Positions 28,370 to 36,879 of a DNA stretch of 37,404 nt are shown here, one piece after another (position 1 is the first letter of the stretch; every line of letters starts with the position of its first letter). The notes beneath the pieces are model-generated. The model made no database searches, was not told the origin of the DNA, and saw nothing but the letters and a program-made list of their open reading frames with translations. Origin of the DNA: a virus; the IMG/VR virus record IMGVR_UViG_3300030103_003514, positions 1-37,404 of that record, one strand, 5' to 3'. A program made the translations under genes and the position numbers.

Positions 28370-30433
28370 TTACCCGTTAATGGTTGCCGATTGGCTTGTG
28401 AGGTTAACTTCGAAGACAACCGTCTCAGCAACCTTAGTCGGCTTGATGCTTACCGAGCACCAAAGCTCGTTTCTATCAACTCTCAGAGGAGTGTTCGTGG
28501 TGGAGTCACACTTGACAGCACCCTCAGTAATGGCTCTTCTACCAATCAGATCGCTGAGGAAAGGACTAATAGCATTCTCAACCAACTCCCAGGTGAACTG
28601 ATCGTTAGGCTCGAACTGGAAAGGCTTACCGAGCGAAAGCAATGTCTTTCGAACGAAGATCATCAGTCTACGAACGTTAACTCTGTCGAGCGCGGTCGGA
28701 GTTCTTTGAGTGGTTTTCTGACCGAAGATCACAATACCACCTGTGGGATCTTTCTTGATCGGGTTAAGAGCGTTAGCATATAGCGTATCTCTATCGCCTT
28801 GATTGAGACTTTGCTCAGTGTCAGTGGGCTTGGTTAAGCGACCTCTATTCAGGCCAGCAGGAGCAAACCAAGGCTCCGAAACGTTGTCAGTAAAGACGCA
28901 TTGACGCGCAGCAAAGATCGCCGGATCATACCATTCTTCAGCACCAGCGAAGGAGTTAAAGACTTGAACCCAAGGCCAGTAAGCAGCAGCGTAAGAAGAG
29001 TTTACAGCAGCAGTTCTAACACCCTTACCGTTGAGCCAATCAACAGCGTTTTGAACACTGCCCAGAGCATAAGGAGGAGATATCAGAGCTAAGAAGTTTT
29101 TGGACGACTCAGCAAGCGTGATAAGCTCATTCTGAACATTATCATCTGTAATACCCGGCACCGAAGCTATTGAGATGTTCAGCGAATCATCGTCTAAAGC
29201 GTGAATACCTGTCTTGGTAGCGGCGTTTCCGATGATGGCAGTTTCCGAAGTCGAATCCGGTTGATCGGTCCCTGTAATACCATAGCCACTATCTCCACCA
29301 CCCAAGTTGTAGGTGCCTTCAACCAGTTTAACAAACCTAGGCTTCTTAGAAGGAAGACCCGCATCAGCAGTCGAGGCAAGATCAACTGCCGTCTCCAGCT
29401 TATCACTGATTACATCTGGGAAACCCGTGTAATCGCTGGCGTCCGATTTCTTGAAAGCATTAACGTAAATGTAATCTGACTTAGCATTGAGTTCATCATT
29501 TTGAAGAACTTCCTCAAAGAAGTCGGCACCCGATGCAACAAGAGATCCGACAAAAGACTCGGCTTGCGAGCCCTCGTTGTTCACGACCACTCTATCTTTA
29601 ACCGATCTGTTTTGAACTTCAACCGAAATTCCCTGAGTTGTACCGTCTCTTAAAGAGCTAAGGTTGTAACCAGTGCCAGGGTATAAGCTGTAAGCTTTAA
29701 GACAGACACTGCTAATTGTAAAGCCAGTTGTTTGGACAGAACTGGCGAGGTTGGGGTTACCGTCACCCGCAGGCACGCTCGAAGCATTCCCATCCGCATT
29801 TATCGGAAGGAATCTAAATCCAGAGTCAACGACACCAATTCCACCGTATGGCCCTGTGCTAGACAGTTGCATAGCAGCGCCTGACCCTGCAAACTTGGAG
29901 GCAAGCATCAGAGTACTACCACTCACAGCAGCATACACAGGCTGATCATCAACGAGAGTCGGATCAAAAGAGTTAAAGAGAACATCCTTTCTTGTTTTAA
30001 AGGTTGTCGAGGAAGCCGGAACAGTTACTAAACCACTAGCTTTAAATGTTCCCGTACCATCACTAACACTGTAGTAGATCGAAGATGGGGCAACTGGGTT
30101 CCAGTTACCCGAAAGTGCAAATGCAGGAGCAGCGCCCAATTCAATATTGGCGCTGGCCTCCAACTTGTCAGTGCCCGCAGCGCGAACAAAGTACAATTGA
30201 TTCGTAGCTTCAAGAATTTCCAAAGCGCCTTCTAAGCCTTGACCAGGGATAGCGGAGTTAGGCTTACCAAAGTTTTTAAGAAGGTTTGCTTGGCTAGTGA
30301 TTAGTGTGGGCTTGTCAGTGGGGCCTCTATCAGCAAACCCCACAATACCCACTACGCTGGAATTAACGTTAGGGGTGTAGATTGAAACATCATTCTCAAG
30401 AACTACAATGGAAGGACTAGTAGGTATTGCCAT
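28370..30433 (-). CDS. Tail sheath protein, T4 gp18-like
   Basis: A 687-residue contractile sheath protein. The N-terminus MAIPTSPSIVVLENDVSIY leads to SSVVGIVGFADRGPTDKPTLITSQ, a signature of myovirus sheath proteins. The C-terminal half has WYDPAIFAARQCVFTDNV, PWFAPAGLNRGRL, GIVIFGQKTTQRTPTALDRVNVRRLMIF and FEPNDQFTWELVENAISPFL, all recognisable gp18 blocks. It is close to T4 gp18 in length (659). It starts two bases after the gene for a small accessory protein and is followed by the tube. AAGAG lies eight bases before the ATG. Confidence 0.93.
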   Translation of the reverse strand: MAIPTSPSIVVLENDVSIYTPNVNSSVVGIVGFADRGPTDKPTLITSQANLLKNFGKPNSAIPGQGLEGALEILEATNQLYFVRAAGTDKLEASANIELGAAPAFALSGNWNPVAPSSIYYSVSDGTGTFKASGLVTVPASSTTFKTRKDVLFNSFDPTLVDDQPVYAAVSGSTLMLASKFAGSGAAMQLSSTGPYGGIGVVDSGFRFLPINADGNASSVPAGDGNPNLASSVQTTGFTISSVCLKAYSLYPGTGYNLSSLRDGTTQGISVEVQNRSVKDRVVVNNEGSQAESFVGSLVASGADFFEEVLQNDELNAKSDYIYVNAFKKSDASDYTGFPDVISDKLETAVDLASTADAGLPSKKPRFVKLVEGTYNLGGGDSGYGITGTDQPDSTSETAIIGNAATKTGIHALDDDSLNISIASVPGITDDNVQNELITLAESSKNFLALISPPYALGSVQNAVDWLNGKGVRTAAVNSSYAAAYWPWVQVFNSFAGAEEWYDPAIFAARQCVFTDNVSEPWFAPAGLNRGRLTKPTDTEQSLNQGDRDTLYANALNPIKKDPTGGIVIFGQKTTQRTPTALDRVNVRRLMIFVRKTLLSLGKPFQFEPNDQFTWELVENAISPFLSDLIGRRAITEGAVKCDSTTNTPLRVDRNELWCSVSIKPTKVAETVVFEVNLTSQSATING

Positions 30434-30435
30434 GA

Positions 30436-30678
30436 TTAATTACTCTTTTTAGTTTTCTTTTTAGGTGCTGGAACAGAGGGAGCAATCGGCACCGGAGGCT
30501 CTTGCACATTGGTAACTTTTACCATTCTCCTCACGATAAGATTATCAAGAACTCTACCACCCCAAGAATCAGGAACTTCTATGCTAGACTTAGATCCTAG
30601 GAATCTTTGAAGTGACCCTTCAGGGGTTTCAAAGACAACGTAGATGCCCTGCATACTTGTATTCTTAACTACTTTCAT
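30436..30678 (-). CDS. Small structural-module protein of unknown function
   Basis: An 80-residue protein, starting at the ATG at 30676-30678 (MKVVKNTSMQGIYVVFE). GTGGAG precedes it as a Shine-Dalgarno; the GTG at 30688-30690 would include the SD itself, so it is not the start. An N-terminal beta-rich region (QRFLGSKSSIEVPDSW) is followed by a proline-rich linker (EPPVPIAPSVPAP) and a lysine tail (KKKTKKSN). It sits just before the sheath gene. Small proteins of this shape at head-tail junctions occur in many myoviruses, but I cannot assign a role. A TAAATA element lies 15 bases upstream. Confidence 0.6.
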   Translation of the reverse strand: MKVVKNTSMQGIYVVFETPEGSLQRFLGSKSSIEVPDSWGGRVLDNLIVRRMVKVTNVQEPPVPIAPSVPAPKKKTKKSN

Positions 30679-30693
30679 ATAAAGCTCCACATA

Positions 30694-30699
30694 TATTTA
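30694..30699 (-). promoter_or_regulatory. Late-promoter-like TAAATA element
   Basis: TAAATA on the minus strand (GTAAATATATG) 15 bases before the ATG of the 80-residue gene at 30678. It resembles the T4 late consensus TATAAATA and is followed by a Shine-Dalgarno, unlike the leaderless class. Three other virion genes have the same element. Confidence 0.45.
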
Positions 30700-30727
30700 C
30701 TATTGCAGTCGTTTAAAAAGAGTTAAT

Positions 30728-31246
30728 TTACTGTCCTTGTAATGATAGATTAGTAATAGTTAATGTATTTCCTGCTGCTATATCAGTGTCAGTCCCGATA
30801 TCCCACCAAGCGTAAATTTCATTGTTGTTGGCAAATGTGAAAGGAGTAGCTTGGCTTGCGCCGCCCTGCACTAAAGCCACATACCTAGCGTTACTGAATG
30901 CTCCCGAAAATTGAAAGGCATTATTACCAGTAGCTAAAACTGCCCTAGCGGCGCTCGCCCCTAGCTGAGATGAGCTTGATACCTCAAAGTTAGATCCGTC
31001 GAAAGCCGCGTCCCTAACAATGGTCAGACCTGAGGTGCCCCCTAACCCAGGACTACCACTTGCTGTTGAGGGAAGAGAAGATACGACTGCACCACTAAGC
31101 GCCAAAACTGAAGTCGATGAAGTGTCAGCAGTTAGTGCGGAAGTCGCAGTGTTATTCAATAGAACAACTCTAAAAGTAGCATCCACTGCACCTGAGCAGA
31201 AGAACTCTTCAAACATTCTTTGTTTACCTAAGTTTGTCCAAACCAT
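30728..31246 (-). CDS. Virion protein, possibly fibre- or decoration-like
   Basis: A 172-residue protein, starting at the ATG at 31244-31246 (MVWTNLGKQRMFEEFFCSG), with GGAG nine bases upstream. The opening LGKQRMFEEFFCSG...FRVVLLNNT resembles a recurring phage structural domain that starts with a helix and a VALxxN strand, often on small fibre or head-decoration proteins. The middle is rich in Ser, Thr, Ala and Gly (TSSTSVLALSGAVVSS). The end (TLTITNLSLQGQ) is beta-like. It sits between neck and sheath genes. Function inferred from position and composition only. Confidence 0.6.
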   Translation of the reverse strand: MVWTNLGKQRMFEEFFCSGAVDATFRVVLLNNTATSALTADTSSTSVLALSGAVVSSLPSTASGSPGLGGTSGLTIVRDAAFDGSNFEVSSSSQLGASAARAVLATGNNAFQFSGAFSNARYVALVQGGASQATPFTFANNNEIYAWWDIGTDTDIAAGNTLTITNLSLQGQ

Positions 31247-31264
31247 TATATAAAACTCCAATAA

Positions 31265-31270
31265 TATTTA
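31265..31270 (-). promoter_or_regulatory. Late-promoter-like TAAATA element
   Basis: TAAATA (in GCTAAATATTAT on the minus strand) 18 bases before the ATG at 31246 and followed by TTGGAG as Shine-Dalgarno. Same pattern as at 30694, 33829 and 36254. Confidence 0.45.
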
Positions 31271-31303
31271 GCTTTAACTGTATTCAAAACTAACCTTAAA
31301 ACA

Positions 31304-31768
31304 TTAGGCATCAAAGTCAGAAGAAGTTGACATACTAGACGGCAAGCCTAAATTTATACCTACATCTTGTGTTGCAGTTCTTGAAAGAGTTATATCTATT
31401 TGACCGGGTTGAGTACTACTGTCAGAAATTAATTGTTGCAAAGATAATGTTAAATCAACTTGCCTATCATTCGATCCGTAGTCTAATCCAATATCGTTAC
31501 CAGGAATTTCACCGTCCAATCCAGGATTAATAGTGGCAATGTATTGGTTAGATAATATGGTAACTATGGGTGAAACAGACAAATTAGTAGCAACCGAAGG
31601 CGGTGCGTCTTCTAGATCCTTATCTTGATTAGCAGCAGCAGCAGCAGCAGCAGCACGAATAGCAGCATTTCTTGCCTCATCGCTTACAGCATCTACACCG
31701 CGAGTCATACTTCTAGTGATATTAGGTCTTCCCCTCTCCACTATTGTAACGTTAAACGTAATGGGCAT
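31304..31768 (-). CDS. Unknown structural-module protein with polyalanine run
   Basis: A 154-residue protein beginning MPITFNVTIVERGRPNITRS. Around residues 35-50 it has AAIRAAAAAAAANQD, an eight-alanine run encoded by an (AGC)8 microsatellite on the opposite strand. The C-terminal half is beta-like with TNLSVSPIVTIL and IDITLSRTATQDVGIN. No known family. It lies between the gp15-like gene and the fibre-like gene. A helical segment built on polyalanine may be a linker between two beta domains. Confidence 0.55.
   Translation of the reverse strand: MPITFNVTIVERGRPNITRSMTRGVDAVSDEARNAAIRAAAAAAAANQDKDLEDAPPSVATNLSVSPIVTILSNQYIATINPGLDGEIPGNDIGLDYGSNDRQVDLTLSLQQLISDSSTQPGQIDITLSRTATQDVGINLGLPSSMSTSSDFDA
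31631..31654. repeat. (AGC)8 trinucleotide repeat
   Basis: Eight tandem AGC units on the plus strand, read as GCT codons in the minus-strand gene and giving eight alanines. Such runs can change length by slippage in steps of three bases without breaking the frame. Confidence 0.85.
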
Positions 31769-32412
31769 TATACGTTAAACTCCTTAATCTGACCTGTATT
31801 CGTTATCGCAAATTTAGGATTCTCAATATAGGTCTCCAAGCTTACAGTGATTGTTTTCTGTAATACTCTATCTTCAGTGTCCTGAACGGTTACTGCACCC
31901 ACATCAGATTCACTCACTAGAAATAATTTACTTATTCTGGAAAATTGAGTTGTAAGCTGAACGTCTGGGTTAAACTTGGAAAATATGGTAGATCGCAACA
32001 TGTCCAAATCGGCTTTGTACTTACACCATAGGTTTATCTCGTAGGATATATTAATGGGTCTTGGAGCTAAACTTAAAATTCTTCTTGCTCTAAGCTTCTC
32101 CTCATCCCAATACTTGTCGCTCACAACGACTGGATTATATCTTCTTCTGTTGTCATCATTAAGAGTTTCAGTTTCAACAACTGTTGTCATTGGAAGTATT
32201 AGTGTATTGTCTGCCTTGAGCTTGCCAGCAATTCTTTCTGGGTTTCCATAGATACACTTTACTTGAACTTTTTTACCATTACCATCGATGTAATGTAAAT
32301 TACCAAACTCTGCTAGAATGGATCTGAGACTCTCTCGATACACGTTATCAATGACAGGACGAATCTTATCGTTAGTCATTTCTAATACTTGTTTTTTAAG
32401 ACTCTTGGACAT
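31768..32412 (-). CDS. Tail terminator/sheath stabiliser, T4 gp15-like
   Basis: A 214-residue protein that probably caps the tail and links it to the head. The segment VQVKCIYGNPERIAGKL, then ILPMTTVVETETLNDDNRRRYNP, resembles the gp15 pattern (YGxxxR..., LPRMSFE..., DxxRK). YEINLWCKYKADLDML also fits gp15-like proteins. It follows the gp14-like and gp13-like genes, matching the T4 order 13-14-15. Its ATG overlaps the previous stop by one base. The match is by eye and moderate. Confidence 0.62.
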   Translation of the reverse strand: MSKSLKKQVLEMTNDKIRPVIDNVYRESLRSILAEFGNLHYIDGNGKKVQVKCIYGNPERIAGKLKADNTLILPMTTVVETETLNDDNRRRYNPVVVSDKYWDEEKLRARRILSLAPRPINISYEINLWCKYKADLDMLRSTIFSKFNPDVQLTTQFSRISKLFLVSESDVGAVTVQDTEDRVLQKTITVSLETYIENPKFAITNTGQIKEFNV

Positions 32413-32957
32413 TAGTAAGGTCTGCCTCCAGTATTATCCGACCTATCAAAGTAATCCTCGTTGTGAATATCTTGAGTATCTCGGAGCACCTTAGCATGAA
32501 CTAATAAGTGGTAAACGCCATAAGCTTCAAAGCTATCTTCTTGAACTTCGTATACTTCAAACTTAATATCTTGAAACTCAGGCTCAAGAACGTCACCGAT
32601 TTCTATTGGTGACCCTAAGATATTCTCAACATATGATTTGTTAAAGTTAAACACTTGATCATATTGAACCTCAACACCGAACTGAGAAAGGTTTTCTTCA
32701 ATCGGTCGAGGATCAAAGTGACCCCACACAACCATAGGTTCAGGAGATATGGTTTTTTGACGAGACTCCATATAGATATCGTCTACGTCATTGCTCTTAA
32801 CATATTTGTAAACCTTGATCTTCGAACCAGACAACTTAATGTTCTCAGAATCTATCATGTTAAATAGATTCTTATCGTTCTTCTTTTTGAATAACGATAA
32901 ACGAGCATCCCTTTCATCAGGAATGTTAGTCGGTGGTGTGTTTACTTTATATCTCAT
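32412..32957 (-). CDS. Neck/connector protein, possibly gp14-like
   Basis: A 181-residue protein between the gp13-like and gp15-like genes, where T4 has gene 14. The N-terminal part (TPPTNIPDERDARLSLF) is charged; the rest is beta-rich, with VVWGHFDPRPIEENLSQFGVEVQYDQVFNFN and SPIEIGDVLEPEFQDIKFEVYEV. This resembles the barrel-like head-completion proteins of myoviruses, but no single motif is diagnostic. It overlaps both neighbours by one base. Identification is by position mainly; a portal-associated adapter is the alternative. Confidence 0.55.
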   Translation of the reverse strand: MRYKVNTPPTNIPDERDARLSLFKKKNDKNLFNMIDSENIKLSGSKIKVYKYVKSNDVDDIYMESRQKTISPEPMVVWGHFDPRPIEENLSQFGVEVQYDQVFNFNKSYVENILGSPIEIGDVLEPEFQDIKFEVYEVQEDSFEAYGVYHLLVHAKVLRDTQDIHNEDYFDRSDNTGGRPY

Positions 32958-33820
32958 TAGAAGATGTCAAATAAAGGAGGAGCCTCGATTTCTGACATAA
33001 GCTCTTCAACTAATGCTTGTTTCTCTCTAGAGGCTTCTTGAGACAGGATATCACCGTTAAGAATGGTGCCTCCTCCAGGACCTGGGAGAGTCTGATACTT
33101 GCTTCTAATACCCCCTAAAACTTCCTTAGCTAATGCAAGTGTATACCTCTGTAACCAACTCTTGTAAGCGTGGTGTAAAGTATTTGGATCAAAAGCTCTG
33201 AATTCTAGGATGACATCTTCATCATTCTCTTCAGGGACAGGAAATAACTGAAGGAACTTATTATTGATAAGTTGCCATGTAGACATTTGACCTAAAACAT
33301 TCTTAACTTGTTTTAGGTATTGCTGCATAAGAAGATACTGGCTAACATTATAATTGTTAAATAAGCCAGTATTCGTAAAAAACATGATAGCAAAATCAAA
33401 CTCAAGTGAGCCAGGGTTTGCACCAAACTTGAAGAAGTCTCGTCGATACCAAACATCGTTTAGGTTATCTGCAATTTCCTGAGGAAGATCGTAGACATTA
33501 ACGCCGCTCTCTGTTTTAAACACAGCATATTGCGTCATCCAATCAGGAGCGTGATATTCTAGTTTGGAAATCGCCTCATCAATACAGATTTGGATCTGAA
33601 AGTCATCAAGCTCAACATCAATGATCGGATGCCCTAACTTAGCAAGGACATAATCTTTGATTGTCCTATTAAAAGTCTTAAACTCATTTACGTCTTTTGC
33701 GTCCTTGTTGTTTAAGTCTTTATCTTTGGGACTCTTATAGTCTTTGAGTTGATCGCCCCCATAAACTCCATAAGAGGAGCCATAAGATCTAACAACTGGT
33801 ACTCCAATTTTACTAGGCAT
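32957..33820 (-). CDS. Neck protein, T4 gp13-like
   Basis: A 287-residue head-completion protein. The central stretch DYVLAKLGHPIIDVELDD, FQIQICIDEAISKLEYHAPDW matches the family pattern of an alpha-helical plug (LGxPxxxxEvtdxQ...daixkfxeY), and RYTLALAKEVLGGIRSKYQTLPGPGG, GTILNGDILSQEA is the conserved C-terminal block. It should close the portal after packaging. The first 45 residues are low complexity (KDKDLNNKDAKDVN). It is the first gene after the capsid terminator and has a TAAATA element 9 bases before the ATG and no good Shine-Dalgarno. Confidence 0.78.
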   Translation of the reverse strand: MPSKIGVPVVRSYGSSYGVYGGDQLKDYKSPKDKDLNNKDAKDVNEFKTFNRTIKDYVLAKLGHPIIDVELDDFQIQICIDEAISKLEYHAPDWMTQYAVFKTESGVNVYDLPQEIADNLNDVWYRRDFFKFGANPGSLEFDFAIMFFTNTGLFNNYNVSQYLLMQQYLKQVKNVLGQMSTWQLINNKFLQLFPVPEENDEDVILEFRAFDPNTLHHAYKSWLQRYTLALAKEVLGGIRSKYQTLPGPGGGTILNGDILSQEASREKQALVEELMSEIEAPPLFDIF

Positions 33821-33828
33821 ATCAATAT

Positions 33829-33834
33829 TATTTA
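33829..33834 (-). promoter_or_regulatory. Late-promoter-like TAAATA element before gp13-like gene
   Basis: TAAATA in GGTAAATAATATTG on the minus strand, 9 bases before the ATG at 33820 and 14 bases past the capsid terminator. A start site six or seven bases downstream would give an almost leaderless RNA, and there is no Shine-Dalgarno. Confidence 0.5.
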
Positions 33835-33847
33835 CCCCAGAGATACA

Positions 33848-33878
33848 AAAAAGGCTCGGATTAAATCCGAGCCTTTTT
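33848..33878 (-). terminator. Rho-independent terminator after the capsid gene
   Basis: A 14-bp stem: AAAAAGGCTCGGAT at 33848-33861 pairs with ATCCGAGCCTTTTT at 33865-33878, three-base loop. On the minus strand it is followed by a run of T, and the plus strand has one as well, so it could work both ways. It isolates the strongly expressed capsid gene from the neck genes. Confidence 0.85.
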
Positions 33879-33902
33879 CAAACACTATCTAACCGTTAAG
33901 GA

Positions 33903-35579
33903 TTAGACGGTGTAGGCACTACCAAAGCTCTTACCATCGTAAGCAGCCTGACGGAAGATTTGCGGTGTCAGGAAGTCGTTGCCAAGACCCACAATTCTGA
34001 TCACGCGGTAGAAGCGCGAAGCAGGTTGCACAGCGACCTTGCCGTAACGAGTCAGGATACCCTTTCTCGGCTGGAAGGTCTCAGGATCCACAACCGTGTC
34101 CAGAGGCTGGAGCGGGATGTACGGGCAGTAGAAGAAGCCAGCGTCCATCGGGCTGTTACCCTTGTAACCAACGATGATCTCGTCTTCTGGGAACATCGGA
34201 TCAACGATAAGGTCGTACTTACCAGCGAACTTACCAACGTATTGGATTTGATCGCCGCCCATGTTGGTCGGGCCATCCTCGCGGGCGAGGCCACCCTCAA
34301 GTTTCGCAGCCGACTCAAGCATCGAAGCGATGATCGGGGAGGTGATCAGAACGTTACCAGGACCACGCAGGGTCGTACGGTAGATGTCCGTGCTCGCAAA
34401 GTTGATCAGAGCCAGAACGTTCGAGAACGCTTCGCCCAGGTGACGCGGAGCGAGACTTGTAGTAGTCGCACCCGGCGCAGCCGTGATGAAGTTCTTAACG
34501 TCCATGACGTAGATGTTCGAGTGACGCTTCAGGATACCCGTGCCAGCAGTCTGAGCACCAACATTCTTCTGATCGTTCGCCAGAGTCGTGTCGAAGTCGT
34601 ACTCGTAAGCACCAGCGGTGAACGTGCCACCCGCTCTCGAACCCATGCGAGCATCGCCGCCGATGCCGGGGAAGTTATCCGCACCACCCTGGTAAAGCGA
34701 CTCAAGGTAGAAACCACCCATATCGCTGAGAGTGCCGGGGCCGTAAGCGATCATACGAATGTCTTCGATGAGTTCACGATCGATTTCGAGGTTCATTTCC
34801 TTCGACAGAAGATCCGTAAGCTCGGCTTCCATGTCCAGGTTGTGGTAAGCCTTCAGGTCTTGAGCGGCTTCCAGCGTCCAAAGGGCTCTCATCTTACGCT
34901 CACGCGCTTGCACGGTTTGCTTTTCGATGTGAAGGTTAACCTCAGGAATCTCGGTGTTCTTCAGTCTTTCAGCCGACGAAACCGAGTAACCCAGGATCGA
35001 CGAAGCCTCAGGGAATCCAGCGATCTGACCACCCATCGTGGTCGAGGGCGAACCGTTCTGAGCCGCAATGACGTTCGAGAGGTCGAAACCGGAAACGCCA
35101 AGAGTGCCAGCATTCAGAGCCGAGGCCTGACGAACCTCATCCGAGTTCCAATCAAGCTTGGCCGCAGCGCCAGCAAGTTCGTTCGACGACACAGAGCCGA
35201 TCGGCTCGGCAACCAGACCCAGCGGGGTAATGTTGAACTTCGAGTACACGATGTTCTCCGTGCCACTTACTGCACGCGAGTTGCCCATGTAGAAGATTTG
35301 CGAAACCGGGCCGTCCATCGTTTGCGTGGCGCCGATCTTGTTGAAGATCAGTTCCGGGTACATACGGCGGATCATCGGGAAAGCGAACTTCTGGAATGTG
35401 CCGATCTTACCAGTAGTGGTAGCCGTGTCACTGAGTTCTTCGTCCATACGCTGCTTTTGGAATTCCTTAGCTTGGTTTTCAAAAAGGCGAGCCGTCTGGT
35501 ACGCGACGTGATCATCCGAGATACCTTCAAGGAGTGGATCCCAACGCTTCAATAACGAATCTCTATCTAATGCGGTCAT
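33903..35579 (-). CDS. Major capsid protein, T4 gp23-like
   Basis: A 558-residue HK97-fold capsid protein of the T4 family. Recognisable blocks include FQKFAFPMIRRMYPELIFNKI, TMDGPVSQIFYM, the WTLEAAQDLKAYHNLDMEAEL spine helix, LITSPIIASMLESA and MDAGFFYCPYIPLQPLDTVVD with FQPRKGILTRYGKVAVQP, all matching gp23-type signatures. The N-terminal 60 residues may be the delta-domain removed by the prohead protease, which is not in this window. AGAGG precedes the ATG (SD). Codon use is visibly richer in C and G at third positions than in neighbours, as expected for a highly expressed gene. It follows the scaffold gene. Confidence 0.95.
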   Translation of the reverse strand: MTALDRDSLLKRWDPLLEGISDDHVAYQTARLFENQAKEFQKQRMDEELSDTATTTGKIGTFQKFAFPMIRRMYPELIFNKIGATQTMDGPVSQIFYMGNSRAVSGTENIVYSKFNITPLGLVAEPIGSVSSNELAGAAAKLDWNSDEVRQASALNAGTLGVSGFDLSNVIAAQNGSPSTTMGGQIAGFPEASSILGYSVSSAERLKNTEIPEVNLHIEKQTVQARERKMRALWTLEAAQDLKAYHNLDMEAELTDLLSKEMNLEIDRELIEDIRMIAYGPGTLSDMGGFYLESLYQGGADNFPGIGGDARMGSRAGGTFTAGAYEYDFDTTLANDQKNVGAQTAGTGILKRHSNIYVMDVKNFITAAPGATTTSLAPRHLGEAFSNVLALINFASTDIYRTTLRGPGNVLITSPIIASMLESAAKLEGGLAREDGPTNMGGDQIQYVGKFAGKYDLIVDPMFPEDEIIVGYKGNSPMDAGFFYCPYIPLQPLDTVVDPETFQPRKGILTRYGKVAVQPASRFYRVIRIVGLGNDFLTPQIFRQAAYDGKSFGSAYTV

Positions 35580-35581
35580 AA

Positions 35582-36235
35582 TTAACCTCTGTAACTATTG
35601 AGTTTTTCTAACACGCTTTGGTTGATCCACTCATTACTGTGGTTAGCGTGGTTTTCATTCAACTTTTCATCAGATTCCTTCACTTCGAAGTTCTCTTCAC
35701 TGATGACGAGTGCCGTTTCCGAGAGTTTCCTCTCAGCGTTAGCCGATTCTTGCAAGCTTTCCATTTCATTATGAACAGTTTGCAATGCCTCTTCTAACTT
35801 TTGATTCTTATCGTTTGCAACCTTAGCTTGACGTTTAAGGTTAACGTTATCCTTGAGAAGCTTATCAACCTGACGCAACAGAGCTTCATTCTTTTCTTCT
35901 TGCTGCTCACCAAGGGTTGCGAGAGCGGTCATACCGTTCATCTCATCTTGATTTGTAGTCTCTAAAGCAAACATTGAACGGACGGTTTCGAACATTTGAG
36001 CGTTACGGAAAGTCTCGTTCTCAAGCTCAAGCTCCTTGAGGGCTTGCTCTTTTAATTTTTCAATGTTTCCACGAATAAAAGATTGAACCTTCGTAGATAG
36101 GTTACTAACTTCTTCTTCGACGCGCTGCTCGACAAAGTCAGCGCAAAGCTCAGACATCTTGCCCAGGACATTTTCATCAAGGCCCTCAGGAAGATGTTCA
36201 GCCATCGAATCTAGGATTTTACTTTGTTGCGACAT
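35582..36235 (-). CDS. Prohead core scaffold protein, T4 gp22-like
   Basis: A 217-residue acidic, highly helical protein, with coiled coils such as FIRGNIEKLKEQALKELELE and LLRQVDKLLKDNVNLKRQAK. It lies directly before the capsid gene with two bases between, as in T4 genes 22-23. Scaffold proteins of this family form the prohead core and are digested at maturation. FETVRSMFAL and ETALVISEENFEV are plausible core blocks. AGAGG lies six bases before the ATG. No typical protease site can be assigned. Confidence 0.78.
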   Translation of the reverse strand: MSQQSKILDSMAEHLPEGLDENVLGKMSELCADFVEQRVEEEVSNLSTKVQSFIRGNIEKLKEQALKELELENETFRNAQMFETVRSMFALETTNQDEMNGMTALATLGEQQEEKNEALLRQVDKLLKDNVNLKRQAKVANDKNQKLEEALQTVHNEMESLQESANAERKLSETALVISEENFEVKESDEKLNENHANHSNEWINQSVLEKLNSYRG

Positions 36236-36253
36236 ATTAAACCTCTATGTAGG

Positions 36254-36259
36254 TATTTA
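36254..36259 (-). promoter_or_regulatory. Late-promoter-like TAAATA element before scaffold-capsid genes
   Basis: TAAATA (CCTAAATACC on the minus strand) lies 18 bases before the scaffold ATG and is followed by AGAGG. A second copy, GATAAATA, lies at the end of the upstream gene (36299-36292). This would drive the scaffold-capsid transcript. Confidence 0.5.
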
Positions 36260-36294
36260 GGGTATTTGAATTATTTTAATAATAATTATTTTAT

Positions 36295-36879
36295 TTATCC
36301 TTGCATTCCGCCTTTTGGGCTCCTACCCTTAACAAGGCCAAGATTTATCCTTGCTTGTTTCATCTCACGGCTGTCTTCGGGGAAATGCTTGGCGAGCCTA
36401 GCGTCGAGTTTTTTAGCTGCTTTTGTCGGTCGCCTGAAGACTTTGTCTACGCCGACTTTCACAGGTTCCCTACGTTCACCTGCCCCCGTTTTAGTTCCGG
36501 GATTAACTATCTTGGCCTTCATGGCCTCATCTCTTCTGATAAAGTTTTTGTAAGCTTCAAGAATGGCGACACCGAGAATTTGATTGGAATCGTCTGACCT
36601 CGCAGGCGTGGCTGACTTCTTAGGCGCGGCTGGCCTCTTAGGCGCGGCTGGCTTCTCAGGCTTGGGAAGTTTACCGCGAAGCATACCTGTTAGAAACTTT
36701 GCAAACCCTTTTTTACCTGTAGCTCTAGCGGTATCCCTAATCATGGCCCCAGCCATTCTCGCCCTGTCGTCATTAGATACAGTTGTACGTGGCTTTGTAC
36801 CTCGACCTCCCCGAGTGTCGCGCCCCGCGCCCCCAAACTGTGCGGAATAATCTCCACCTCGTGCTGAACTTTCACTCAT
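36295..36879 (-). CDS. Basic unknown head-module protein with PAAPKK repeats
   Basis: A 194-residue basic protein starting MSESSARGGDYSAQFGGAGR. Around residues 75-93 it has a Pro-Ala-Lys repeat (KPAAPKRPAAPKKSATPAR), encoded by three 18-base units at 36606-36659, giving a flexible basic linker between an N-terminal Gly/Arg-rich part and a C-terminal helical part (ILGVAILEAYKNFIRRDE). It precedes the scaffold gene, where T4 has small core proteins and the protease gp21, but no serine-protease motif is seen. It overlaps the previous gene by four bases. A role in DNA or core binding is an inference from charge. Confidence 0.58.
   Translation of the reverse strand: MSESSARGGDYSAQFGGAGRDTRGGRGTKPRTTVSNDDRARMAGAMIRDTARATGKKGFAKFLTGMLRGKLPKPEKPAAPKRPAAPKKSATPARSDDSNQILGVAILEAYKNFIRRDEAMKAKIVNPGTKTGAGERREPVKVGVDKVFRRPTKAAKKLDARLAKHFPEDSREMKQARINLGLVKGRSPKGGMQG
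36606..36659. repeat. Three tandem 18-base repeats coding PAAPK(K/R)-type hexapeptides
   Basis: Units at 36606-36623, 36624-36641 and 36642-36659 share GCG(C/T)GGCTG(A/G)C(C/T)TCT(T/C)AG. In the minus-strand gene they encode PAAPKR, PAAPKK and a diverged SATPAR-type unit at the edge, forming a linker. In-frame length changes are possible. Confidence 0.75.

Noticed and set aside
33960-35555. 531-codon open frame on the plus strand opposite the capsid gene
   Set aside because: Its arginine- and threonine-rich translation has no protein-like blocks, while the minus strand is a clear gp23 capsid protein. The capsid gene's C/G-ending codons leave few stops in this antisense frame.
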